Shown in pieces: positions 23,113 through 35,874 of a DNA stretch of 64,000 nucleotides. The notes below the pieces were generated by a model. The model was given only the letters and a program-made list of their open reading frames with translations, had not been told where the DNA came from and did not search any database. The position numbers and the translations under genes are program-made. This DNA is from Tetradesmus obliquus (lineage: Eukaryota; Chlorophyta; Chlorophyceae; Sphaeropleales; Scenedesmaceae), in NCBI GenBank assembly GCA_030272155.1, contig CP126202.1, positions 4,795,501 through 4,859,500 of the forward strand. Direction: 5' to 3'. Every line of letters starts with the position of its first letter. Within the stretch, counting starts at the first letter, position 1.

Positions 23113-26100
23113 GTTACATGCTTTGAGCAAAAGCTTGAGCGCAATGTCTCTTATGGTTTGACCGACGCAGCGGCAGCAGCAGCAGCAGCAGCGTAGCAAA
23201 GTGTGTCTGCGCCCACAGCCAGCAGGTTGAGCACAATATCCTGCAAGCAGTGCCAGTGTGCAGCAGCAGGTACAGTGCACCAACACAGACGAACGGCGGG
23301 CTCAGCGCTATGTCCTGCGCCATAGGCAGGTGCCATTGCAGCTGAATGTGCCGTACATGGTTGAACAGTAATGCTGGACGCTCATTCGCCACCACAGCAA
23401 ACACCAGCCGCAGCACAGATACGACCCAGACACAGGGATGGTTACTCTGCTGTAGCCACTGCTGCCACCCACCTTGTGCCCCTTGAAGGCTGCCACCATC
23501 TGCGCCGTCCTCCCATCAAAATCAGCCGTGTTGGGGCTCATGCCCTGCCTAAGCATAGTCTGCCGCTATTATTGGTACTGCCTGCCTCTCTTGTCAGCAT
23601 GCTGAAAGCCTGCGCCCCACTGGGTGGCACCATAGCCACATCACCAGCAACAGCGACCGCATGCAGCAGCAAGTAACCAAAACTGTTGCACATGCTCACC
23701 TTGTGCCCCCTGTAGGCTGCTACCATCAGCGCCGTCCTGCCATCATAGTCAGCCGTGTTGGGGCTCATGCCCTGCCGCAGCATATCCTGCAGCTATTATT
23801 GGTACTGCCTGCCTCTCTTGTCAGCATGCTGAAAGCCTGCGTCCCACTGGGTGGCACCATAGCCACATCACCAGCAACAGCGACCGCATGCAGCAGCAAG
23901 TAACCGTAACGGGTGCACATGCTCACCTTGTGCCCCCTGTAGGCTGCTACCATCAGCGCCGTCCGGCCATCATAGTCAGCCGTGTTGGGGCTCATGCCCT
24001 GCCTCAACATATCCTGCACCACCTCCACCTCCCCAGCAGCAGCAGCATCCAGAAAAGCAGTCAACCGCTGCTGGTCAAACTTCGCGGCGGCTTTGTTGAC
24101 CAGCTGCCGCAGCCGCAGCAGATCTGCCAGCAGCCGCTGCTGCTGCACGGTAAGGCCCGCCGACGCTGCTGCTGCTGCCGCCTGCAGCTGATCGTCGCTA
24201 TAATTTGTCTTCTTGCTGCTGCCACCCTCACCCGCAAACTGCAGCTGCTGCTGCTGCTTGTCTGGCGGCCCGCCGCCGCCGCCAGCAGCAGCAGCAAATG
24301 CCCCTGCAGGACGGCCAAACGCAGCTGTGGCAGCAGCCAGCCGCGCCGCCCGCTGCTGCTCAGCAACATTTGCTGCTGGCGCCATTCCTTCCATCACTCT
24401 CGCCATGCGCGCATTGTCCCCGCCATGGAAAGGAATCAAGCTCATTGTACCTAAAGCCCTAGACCCTGCAGGATCCCTTCCAGTCGACCCGAAGCTCCGG
24501 GACCCTACACCGCCTAAACTGCCAGGGCCCCTGCCGCCAGCCGCACTGCCAGGAACTCCAGCAACAGCAGCACCGCGGCCGGCAGGGCCTGAAGTCCTCG
24601 CCAGCTGTGCTGCATCTGCGCCGCCACCCCCTTCCCATTGCTCAGCTACTCCTTCCAAAGATGAGCTAGTCGACACTGTGCTGATATTCGTCGCGTGGCT
24701 GCCGGGGACAGAGCTGGCTTCTAACTCTGCGCGCTGCTGCTTCGATAGTGAAGTGAAGCGATTGAGAGCCCGAGCTTGTCTGGATGCCTCCAGGCTGGCA
24801 ATGCCGCCTGCTGCTGCTGCTGCTGGCGGCGAGCCTGCTGCTGCTGCTGCTGAGGGTGTGGCAGATGCTGGGTCTTCAAAGCAGAAAGACCGGCGGCTGC
24901 CACCAGGCGATGAGTAGTACCTGCATCATATTGCAGTACAGCGGTGTCGGCAGCAGAACCGCCAGTAGTTGGCAGTGACAAGCAACATCCGAGTAACAGC
25001 AACCTGAGGCAGCAACCTCCCAAGCAGCTGTCATGATGTGCAACTGCACCTTGCCAGCAATTTAAGCACCAGCTGCGCCCCACATGCTCTGGAGCTGCAC
25101 ATACATCAAGGACAGCACCAGCAACCTCCCAAGCACATGTTTTGCTCTACACAGTGCACTTTGCTGATGTCGTCAATCACCAGCCCCCCCCCCCCCCCCC
25201 CAACCTGCTTTGAAGCTGCACCGACATCGAAGAGAGCACCGGCCTGGTCCTGTCCCTGCCGGCAGTGCCGCCAGGCCGCAGCTGCTGCTGCTGCCCGCCT
25301 GTTGCGCCCGCGCCGCCGCTGTCACTCACGGACCGCAAGTCACCCCGCACTGCTGCTGCACCGTCAATCCTGCTGCGGCTGCTCATGTCTAACGCTGAGT
25401 CAGCAATGCCGGCATCTGCTTTGTGCTGCTGCTGCTGCTGCGCAAAGCCAGGTCCAGTGAAGCTCTGGTTTGCAGCTGAGTCAGCAAACGGTGAAGACTG
25501 CACCCGCTCTGCAGAAGCCTTGCCAATGCCGCCGGCGGCTGCTGCTGCTGCTGCCTTGGGGCTGTTTGGCAGGTTGTCCTCCCTTGCTGCTGCTGTGGGA
25601 CCGCTGCTGCTGAGGTCTGCCTGCCGCAGCACCTCCCGGGCAAGCTCTGGAGGCAGGAACACAGCCACCATCTGCAGGGCACAGCAGCAGCAGCAGCAGC
25701 AGCAGTGCAGACTTTCACCCATGCAGCAATCAGCACCTCACGGGCAAGCTCAGGCGGCAGGAACACCGCCGCCATCTGCAGGTAGCAGGCGGCAAAATCC
25801 AAGCCAACAAGCAGCGGCACCCTTACGCCTTGCTGACATGTTTGCAGGGCTGAGGGGCACACCAGTTTCCAAGAGCGGCTGCCGATGACAAGACTATACA
25901 CTGACTATACAGACACAACCTACACATACCCACAACCCCCCCCCCCCCCTGCCCTCCCCCCTGCCCACCCCCCCTTCCCCCCCCCCCCCTTTTTGCTCAC
26001 CTCAGCCGCCCTGCTCTTGAGGTTCTCCAGCACCTGCCGCGCACTCAGCGGGAAGTCGCGCGCCACCGCATTGTAGGTGCTGCAGCAGCGAGGGGCAAGA

Positions 26101-26459
26101 CAAACAAATGCGGGCAGTTAGTTGTGAGGGCATTGGTATGGTGTGGAAAGCAATGCCCAGCCAGCCCAGGCAGCATGCAGTGCTGCTGGAAGCAGCAGCC
26201 AATGACATGCTGCAACAATGGGCTTGCCTGGTTTCGCTTTTCTAACATGGAGCAGCGCTGCTGCCCTGGGCACGACAGCATGGAATGGCATGCTCGTTGC
26301 CATGCATGGCGCATAGCTGCATCAGTGCGCGCCCTGCCTACCCAGCCGTGCACCATCCAGCAGAATTGCCCATAAGCGATAACTGCTCACCTGCGGGGGA
26401 TGACCAGCACTCTGCACACAGTGAGGCTGCGCACTGCCTCAGCCTCTGCAGCACGGCAC

Positions 26460-26499
<40 letters not shown>

Positions 26500-28258
26500 A
26501 CAGCGCACATACAATGCAGTAGCATCGTCGTCAGCAGTGCCAGCAGTGCCAGCGCAACGCACCGTTTCGCGACAGCTACAAGTTGGAAAACATCCTACAA
26601 AGCGTGGTGAATGCCTTCGTTGACTAGCAACATTTGATGCGGCACAGCAAACAAATGGACCAGGCTGGATAACTGCCAGTCGCCTGTCACAGCATGATTC
26701 CACCCAGCTTGCAGATGGCAGCAGGCTGCCGCATGCATGCAGCGATTTCGACTCGTGCACAGCGAAAGCTGAAAGTTCACACTGTGAACTCAGCGATACC
26801 CACTGGGAACTTCTGTGAAGTACGCCACCTCAGCGAAGCAGTCCCCGGGGCCCAGCATGGGGTTGTCACTTTCCTCGAGGCCAGGCTCGGCCTGCAGGGG
26901 TGCCACAAGGCAGCCACAGCACATGTTACCGAAGTTAATTAAAGTAGGGCACAGGCCCACCCACAAAGGAGCCAGACAAGGCTCATATGGTGGTGCCAGC
27001 AAGGCATTGTGGGATTGAGGCAGATCTCACGCGGCTGGCGTACTCATGGCACCTTGCAGGCGCAGCAGCAGTAGCCCCCCCGCCCACCAGCACTGGTTAT
27101 GAATGTGCCTTGTCCAACAGCAGGAAAAAATGAAATGAAATCACAACAGCTGCAGCCTCACCTGCGCGGCGGCAGCACCCGCTCTGCAGCAAGCGCCGCC
27201 GCAGCGCCCGAGCCAGATGTCAACGAAGCACCTGGAACTCAGCCCAGCTGTGGCCAGCTGCACGTGTCTAGCAAACCAAGCAAAGCAGCCGCAGCCCCGG
27301 AGCCAGACGCCGGGGCCGCAGCTGTAACCTAGCCTAGCGGCAGTTGTTCGCATGCGTCTAGAACTAAATAGCAGATCTGCATCGCAACAGCTGCAGCCTC
27401 ACCTGCGCAGCAGCAGCCCCTGCTGCAGCCAGAGCTGCTGAAGCACCTGAGCCAGTCCTTGAGGCAGCAGAGCCCAGCGCCAGCGGCAGCCAGCTGCATG
27501 CGTTTAGCAACCACCAGCAATTCTGCATCATAACCACTGCAGCCTCACCTGCGCGGCAGCAGCACCTGCTGCAGCAAGAGCTGCTGAAGCACCTGAGCCA
27601 GTCCTTGAAGCAGCAGAGACCAGCGCTAGCGACAGCCAGCTGCACGTGTCCTGCAACTAGCATGAACCAGCAGCATCGCCTGATCTGTCGCATGTGGTTG
27701 TTGCCGCAGCTGTCTCTAGGGCCCAGTGGGCTAGATGCTTATCATCACTTCGCAAAGCTTGTATGTGATCGGCGATGGCTTTGGCCTGGGGTCGTTTGCC
27801 CGTTGTGACTAAGGAAGTTCTGCATCAAGAACTCTGCCATACTTGCAAAAACTATTGCAGCCTCACCTGCGCAGCAGCAGAACCAGCCGGCCCTGCCGCA
27901 CCAGAGCCGTCGATGACGCAGCTGGAACCTAGCCTAGCGGCAGTTGCCTGCATGCGTCTTGCAAACTAAAGCAACTCTGCATCACAACTATTGCAGCCTC
28001 ACCTGCGCAGCAGCAGCACCAGCCGGGCCTGCCGCACCAGAGCCAGCTGTCGATGACGCAGCAGAGACCAGCGCCAGCGGCAGCCGGCTGCGTGTGTCAA
28101 GGCCCCGCATTGCAGCAGCAGGGAAGTGCGCCGTGTTGGCCACAAACACGTTCTGCGCTGCAGCAGAGCCGGCTACCAAGGGGCCTGGCCCTAGGGCGAG
28201 TGAGGCGCGGGCGAGGGCCATGGTGGAGACTTTGTTGAGGGCTTGGCGGTCCTCCTGC

Positions 28259-28293
<35 letters not shown>

Positions 28294-31200
28294 CACCGGC
28301 AATGTTGTGCTTCATGGACTTGAGCCACAGGCATCAACAGCCGACTTTCTCAGATAGCATCAGAGGGCAAGCATGTGCAGTGCTTGTTGCTGTAAGAGCC
28401 ATTGACGCAGCATGCCCCAGCCAGTTGCCAACTGCTACTCCTGTCAAACATGTGGAATGCCCTCCACTCAGCTGCTGAACCACATGCAGTACACAGCAGC
28501 AGCTTCACAGCGGCAAATGCAGTGGGCAACCACAAGCTCAGCCTCCATGAATATTTCGAAATCGCACCTGCAGCTGCGCATGGCCCTTGCTGTAGCTGCC
28601 CTGGCGCCTGTCTGTCATCCACGACCACGCCCGCTGCAGCTTGCTGCTGCGCCTGCCGAGCTGCTGCTGCTGCTGCTGCTCCTTGTTGCTGGATGTGTTG
28701 GCTAGCTCCTGAGAGCTGCGCGGCAATGAGGCTGGCGGCAACACCAGGGCAGCACAGAAGCAGCAGCAGCAGAGGCAGCATCAGCGCAAAGCAGGCAGGG
28801 TACAAGAAAGCTCAGCGTGCGACAGCGGCTTCACACCAACTGCGTGTTAGAAATGCGGGGTAAATCGACAATATAGCAGCAGCCGCTGTTGATGACCGGG
28901 TCATACATTGATTCCTGATTGGCTGCACTACCGTTGCTTGCGCAAAGCCTTACCTCCGCCAGGCCCCGCCGACATCTGCCTGATGGCCTCTATATCTAGT
29001 ATTTAGCATGTGACATAACGTATTGTAACAAATGACGCCAGCCTCACCTCCGCCAGGCCCCGCCGACATCTGCCGGATGGCCTCTGCATGGCCCATGCCG
29101 CTCGAATGCAGCCAGCCGCCGCCAGCACCATCAGCACCAGCAGCAGCAGCAGCATTGCCGCTAGGTTTGCTCGCATTCGTGGCTGCTGCTGCTGCTGCGG
29201 GCCCACTGCTCCAGCTCAGCGGGTTGCTGATGACCTGATACACCTGCGGGTTGAACTTCTTGCCATCAGCAGCACCACCTGCAACAGCGGCACTACCTGC
29301 ACCGGGGCAGCAGCATTGATTGAGCGATGACGATGTGTGTGTGCACAGCTTGACAATTGCCATCACCAGCAGCAAAGGCAGCGGCACATCCAGACACACT
29401 GCCAGTCATGGCGAAACATTGCAGCCACCTCCGCAAACACACACCATGCGCCACAGAGCAGTCGCCAGCCGCCCCCACTGCACGCACCTGCTGCTGCTGC
29501 TGCTGCGCCGCCGCCGCTGCCCACGCCGCCGCCGCTGCCAAAGGTGGTGCTGGCGCCGCCGCCGCTGGTGACTGCTGCGCCGCCGTCCTTGTAGCTGCTG
29601 GGTGGCACCAGCTCCACGTGACCCGCCATGACGATATACAGCTCGTTCACGTGGTCAAGCGAAGACACGATCTCCACCTGCGCGCCAAGCCATGTCCACA
29701 TGCACCGCGCGCGAAACCCTGGGTATCGGCACTCTGTATTGTTACAGACGCATGCAGACATATTTGATTGCGCCGCACTTTGCGCAGAAACAGCTGCATG
29801 CGTGCGCCCAGCATCAGCGCGCCCAGAAATGTCACGCCACAATTGGCAAACATGCGAAGTCGCCATGTTGGTCACCATCCATCGAAGCCCACTCCGAAGC
29901 ATCCCCCAAAAAGCCGAACACATCCACAAACATCACTGAACAACCAGAAACCATAACGGCTGTGCACACACCTTGGGCAAAAACAGCTCCACGCGTGCGC
30001 CCAGCATCAGCGCGTCCAGGAACTCCACGCCGCACTTCTTGAACAGAACTTTGAACAAATGTGAGGGCTGGAAACTGAAATTCACCTTTGGCAAAAACAG
30101 CTCCACGCGTGCGCCCAGCATCAGCGCGTCCAGGAACTCCACGCCGCACTTCTTGAACAGAACTTTGAACAAATGTGAGGGCTGGAAACTGAAATTCACC
30201 TTTGGCAAAAACAGCTCCACGCGTGCGCCCAGCATCAGCGCGTCCAGGAACTTCACGCCACACTTTTTGAACAAGTAGCACTCGCGCAGCGGCGTGGCGT
30301 ACAGCTGGCGCAGGATCTTCCTGCGGGGGCACGGCAGCAGGCAGGCATGACACAAAAGCCTGGGGTCAGCACAGGCGTGATGCTAATGAGTGAGGCGGTG
30401 TGGCATACACCTGGCGCAGGATCTTCCTGCAGGGCACAGCAGCAGACAGGCATGATACAGATGGATAAACGGCAGGTATCAGCATAGGCTACTGATTGAA
30501 GTGGCATGGCGTACAGCTGGCCCAGGACCTTCCTGCAAGACGCAAAAGTGCACAGCAGAAAGGCCAGCACAGCAAAGTTGGTAGTCAGCATGGAAAGGAG
30601 AAGGCCGCAGCAGCGTGAGTACAGCTGGCACGGGAAATACATCCACATACCGTTAACATACCCATACCCAGCAGCAGGCAGGCCATGGCCAGCAGGGATC
30701 AGGGGGCCGTCAGCACCGTCAGCAGCCAGTCAGCAGCGACTCAACAGACCTGTGAACCGTTACAAGGTTGATTACGGCCCTGTCCGTAACATCTTGTCCT
30801 CCGTTGATTCCGCTCCCTGCAAGAAGAGCAAAGACACTTTCAACTTTCAACAGACCTGTAAACGCACGCACCTGCGGATGGTGGTGGCGTACACCGCCAG
30901 CACCTGCTCGTCCCCAAGCACAGGAGGGCATGAAGCTACATCAAGCCATGCAGCAACCACGCAACGGCAATGCACACAGCCATGCAGCAACCACGCAACG
31001 GCAATGCACACAGCCATGCAGCAACCACGCAACGGCAACGCACACAGCTATGCAGCAACCACGCAACGGCAATGCACACAGCCATGCAGCAACCACGCAA
31101 CGGCAATGCGCACATCCATGCAGCAACCACGCAACGGCAACGCACACAGCCATGCAGGCGCACTCCTGCGGATGGTGGTGGGCCACACCAATGCGGCAGC

Positions 31201-31717
31201 TCCAGGCAGGTGTGCAGCCATTGCAAGCAGCCATTGCAAGCAGCCATATGCAGGAGTATTCATAGCACACATGCGCACCTGCGTATGGTGGTGGGCTACA
31301 CCAATGCAGCAGCTCCATGCAGGTGTGCAGCCATTGCAAGCAGCCATTGCAAGCAGCCATATGCAGGATCATTCAGAGCACGCATGCGCACCTGCGGATG
31401 GTGGTGGGGTACACCGCCAGCACCTGCTCGTCCCCCAGCGCTTCGTTGCTGAGCGACATGTGCAGCCGCAGCAGCCCAGCCATGGTGTGCTTCAGGTCCT
31501 GTTGTTGTGTGTGTCACAACAGCAGCAGCAGCAGCAGCAGCAGTTAGCCAAGCAGGTCATGTGCAGCCAGCGCAGCCCAGCCATGGTGTGCTTCAGGTCC
31601 TGTTATTGTGTGTGTTACAACAGCAGCAGCAGCAGCAGCAGCAGTTAGCCAAGCAGGTCATGTGCAGCCGCAGCAGCCCAGCCATGGTGTATTTCAGGTC
31701 CTGTTGTTGCGCGTATT

Positions 31718-31773
<56 letters not shown>

Positions 31774-33005
31774 CAGCCAAGCAGGTCATGTGCAGCCACA
31801 GCAGCCCAGCCATGGTGTGCGAAGGTCCTGCAGGGCGTGCTGCAACAGCAGCAGGCACGCCAGGCGAGCATTGGGCAGAACTGCTACCACGGTGTAACCA
31901 CTGCTATGAGCGCTTGGCTGCCAACCCATGGCCCGCAAGAGACATGCTGCATCAGCAATCTACCTCAAGCGTGACAAAGATCAGCTGATGCAACAAACTA
32001 GTACTGCTCACCGCCGACAGGTTGTTGGCTGTGCAGTAGGTGTTGAGGGCCGCCATGCGCTGCCGGTACTGGCCCGTCTCCTCATCCTTCAGGGCAGCAA
32101 CACAAACAGAGTGTGATATTATTATTCGTTTATATGCCCGGCGCACAGGCAGCACGGGCGAGCATGCGCAGCTAGCACAGACAGGTGTCACACCAGCAGT
32201 GCAAAGCGCACGCAATCGGCAACCCACGTGCTTGGTGACCAGCAGTGTGATGGCGCCCAGTACGCATGGAGCAGGGACATAAAATCGCCGTGTCTACACC
32301 AGGGCTGACAGTCCATTGTGTTCTGCGGTGCTCACTCACCTTTTCCGGTCTCAAGACCATGTGTTCAACCTGTTGTGGCTCATACCATCTAAAAGATGGT
32401 GCCAGGACCCACATGTAACTATCCTCCACTCATTGTGCGGCTGATGTTCTAACAACTGTGGCGCACCTGCTTGGTGACCAGCAGCGTAATGGTGCCCAGC
32501 ACATAAGCCCATACTACCACGTTGATACCAACTGCAAGGTGATGCAGCAGCAAGGCAGCAGACGGCACAGGGCATACACAGCACGTCAGGCACCAGTGAC
32601 AGCAGCAGTCAAAGGACGACAGTAACGCTGGTCCAGCTGTTGGTCAACGCTGGTCCAGCTGTTGGTCAAGCAGCACCAGCAGCGGCAGCTGTGAGGTTCG
32701 GCCAGTATGACCGCACCCTTGCTGCTGACGCCCCACAACCTCGGGCATAAAACAGAATCGCTTCAGGAAAGTCCAATTGACTTAGAGCAAGCTGTCGATG
32801 AGGTGGGGTGCCGCTGCGCACGGCAGTAAGACGTCTCTGGATATAACACGAGATTTGGTGTTCAAGGATGTGCATTGTGTCCTACGGTGCTCACTCTTCT
32901 TTTCTGGTCTCAGACCTTGTGTTCAACCTGTTGTGGCTCATACCATCTAAGATGGTGCCCGGACCCACATGTAACTATCCTCTCTCAATGCAGGCATGTC
33001 CGCTT

Positions 33006-33051
<46 letters not shown>

Positions 33052-35840
33052 GTGCCGCTCACCAGCCGCACATGGCCTGACGGCAGCTGGGCTGTACAAG
33101 CAGCGTAACGGCTGCTCTCACCGTACAGGATGGTGAACAGGATCTCCGGGGTGGTGCTGGGCGTGATGTCACCGTAGCCCAGCGTGGCGAAAGTCACGAT
33201 GGCCCAGTAGAAGGAGAAGATGTAGCTGCAGCAGGGTTCAGCAGGCGCGGCAGGCAGCAGGGTTTAAGCTGACACAGCATGCCTGCGTGATCAGGACGTC
33301 CTTCGGGCATCAATGGCCCAGTAGAAGGAGAAGATGTGGTTGCAGCAGGGCACAAGGCACGGCAGGCAGCAGGGTGCGGCCAAAACAGAGCTCGTGGCCT
33401 CAAAGTTACATGTAACATGTAACATGTAACTGACAGCAGCGCACAAACGTGCATGTGACGGCGAGGCGCTTGCAGCGCGCCTTGTGGAGCATCAATCGGC
33501 GGAGCTTGCGCTGATCCGCGCACCGCACCGCACCGCACCGCACCGCAGCCTCCCTGGCAGTGTGACAGTGAGCACCACAGAACCACGTGCATGTGTTGCA
33601 CGGCTGCATAACATAATTCAGTGAGTCAAATGGTCTAGGACACTAAGCAGACGATTCACTCACAAGTCGACTGTGCCCTTGCCCTGTATGGTGGCCGCCT
33701 CCTGCACCACCCAGGTCATCTCATGGTGGCCCTCCTGCAGCGCGATGTACCAGAAGCCGCACGCCGCCCAGTGCAGCAGGAAGAAGCACAGCTGCATTGG
33801 GAAGTTGCAGCAACAGCAGCAGCAGGGGCAGCAGCGACAGGTGCATGGGAAGCCTCTTGCAGCGCGATGTACCAGGAGCCGCACGCCGCCCAGTGCAGCA
33901 GGAAGCAGCACAGCTGCAGGGAGCAGCAGCAGCAGCAGCAGCGGCAGCAGCAGCGCAGGCGGGCAGGCAGGCAGCGGCAGCAGCAGCAGCAGATGGGACC
34001 ACAGCAGCTCCTGGAAAAAGATCCTGACGCTGAAGCGTCCTGTTGCACACAGTCGCTGTTTTGCTCAAGAGGATCAGGCCCAGGTTGAGATTATGCTGCA
34101 GACAACAAGTGTGACGAGTTAACCATTGCCACTTCTTACTTCAGCTCACTTTCATCGTGAGAGTCATCAGCATCACAACCGTAAGCAGGCGCAGGTTTGG
34201 GTCTAAGCTCATGGTGCGTACACCACGTGACAAGATGCACCATGAACTTCCTCACTCTCTAGCTGGCTCGCACCGTGAAGTTCCTCAGCAGTGTGAGCGT
34301 GAGCAGGCCGAGGTTCAGGTTGAAGCTCATGTTGCATACACCACGTGACAAGATGCACCATGAACTTCCCCACTCTCTAGCTGGCTCTCACCGTGAAGTT
34401 CCTCAGCAGCGTGAGCGTGAGCTGGCCGAGGTTCACGTTGAAGCTCATGTTGCATGCAACAAGAGACCAGTTGCATCATGAACTTCCTTACTTCAAACTC
34501 TGCTCACCGTGAAGTTCCTCAGCAGTGTGAGCGTCAGCAGGCCGAGGTTCAGGTTGAAGCTCATGTTGCGGAACATGACACCAACGCGGTACATCCGCCC
34601 CAGCTTCAGCAGGCCCAATAAGGCAACGTAGCGGCTGCTGTAGCCCTCGGGCAGCCTCAGCGCGGCCAGCACGATGGCATCAAATGGTACCGTGGTGATC
34701 ACATCCACCAGCAGCCGGTGCCTGCGGTGCAAAAAGTGGAGCAACGGCCGCAGAGGAAGGCAGGCAGTGGGATGTTGGATGGTGACTCAAGTCCTAACAG
34801 CAGCGTCCAGGGGTTGACGCACAGTGGTTGCAGTTGAGGTGTGATGAGCTTCAACAGGCCCAATAAGGCAACGTAGCGGCTGCTGTAGCCCTCGGGCAGC
34901 CTCAGCGCAGCCAGCACGGTGGCGTTAAATGGCACCGTAGTGATGACGTCAACCAGCAGCAGGTGCCTGCAGCACAAGGGTTGCACGAGGGTGTCACAAG
35001 GGAGAACTTTTGAAACAACGCCGTGTACAGCCGGGCCAGCTTGAACGGGCAAGGGCTGCAAGTGCTGGGCAAGCCATCCACCCGCTGGCAGCTGGACTCC
35101 CTACACAAAACAGCCTCAGGACGGATGTCGATCTGCGCGCACGCTCAGTGCAGTACCCCCCTGGTAATTGATGTCAACATCAGCGTGTGAACACCAGCCG
35201 CAGGAAAAGAAACGCTTGACATCCAGTCTGATCGCGCACATCACCCGCCGTCAAAGAGCGCCACGGGCAGGATCTGCATCACCAGCAGCAGCTTAAGCAA
35301 CCACCCTCCACTAGCCTGACCACACATCTATCTCCAAATGATGCAGTACAGACTGACCCCACACGCCTGATGTAGCAGAGCGCTACCGGCAGGCTCTGCA
35401 TGACCAGCAGCCACCGGCTTAATGCACACCTGACCGAATAGCCCCGCCTCATTGTCTGTTATACTGCCACGTAACCCCACACGCCCCACCTGGTGTAGAA
35501 GAGCGCCACGGGCAGGTTCTGCATGACCAGCAGCCCGTGGCTGTCGTAGAAGCCCACGAAGAAGCTGACCAGGATGTCCAGCCCAAACACACCCGACAGC
35601 AGGATCTGGCAGCAGCGGCGGCGGCGGCAGCAGCAGCAGCAGCAGCAGCAGCAGCGGCAGCAGTGGGTTCAGCAGCAGTAGCCTACGAAGAAGCTGACCA
35701 GGATGTCCAGCCCAAACACACCCGACAGCAGGATCTAAGTTTGGAGCAGCAGCAGCAGCAGCAGCAGCAGCGGGTTCAGCAGCAGATGCTCACAAGAAGC
35801 TGACCAGGATGTCCAGCCCAAACACACCCAACAGCAGGAT

Positions 35841-35874
<34 letters not shown>

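Noticed and set aside
24213-24917. A 234-residue plus-strand open frame.
   Set aside because: It is the antisense shadow of the large, well-supported channel exon 24920-23927.
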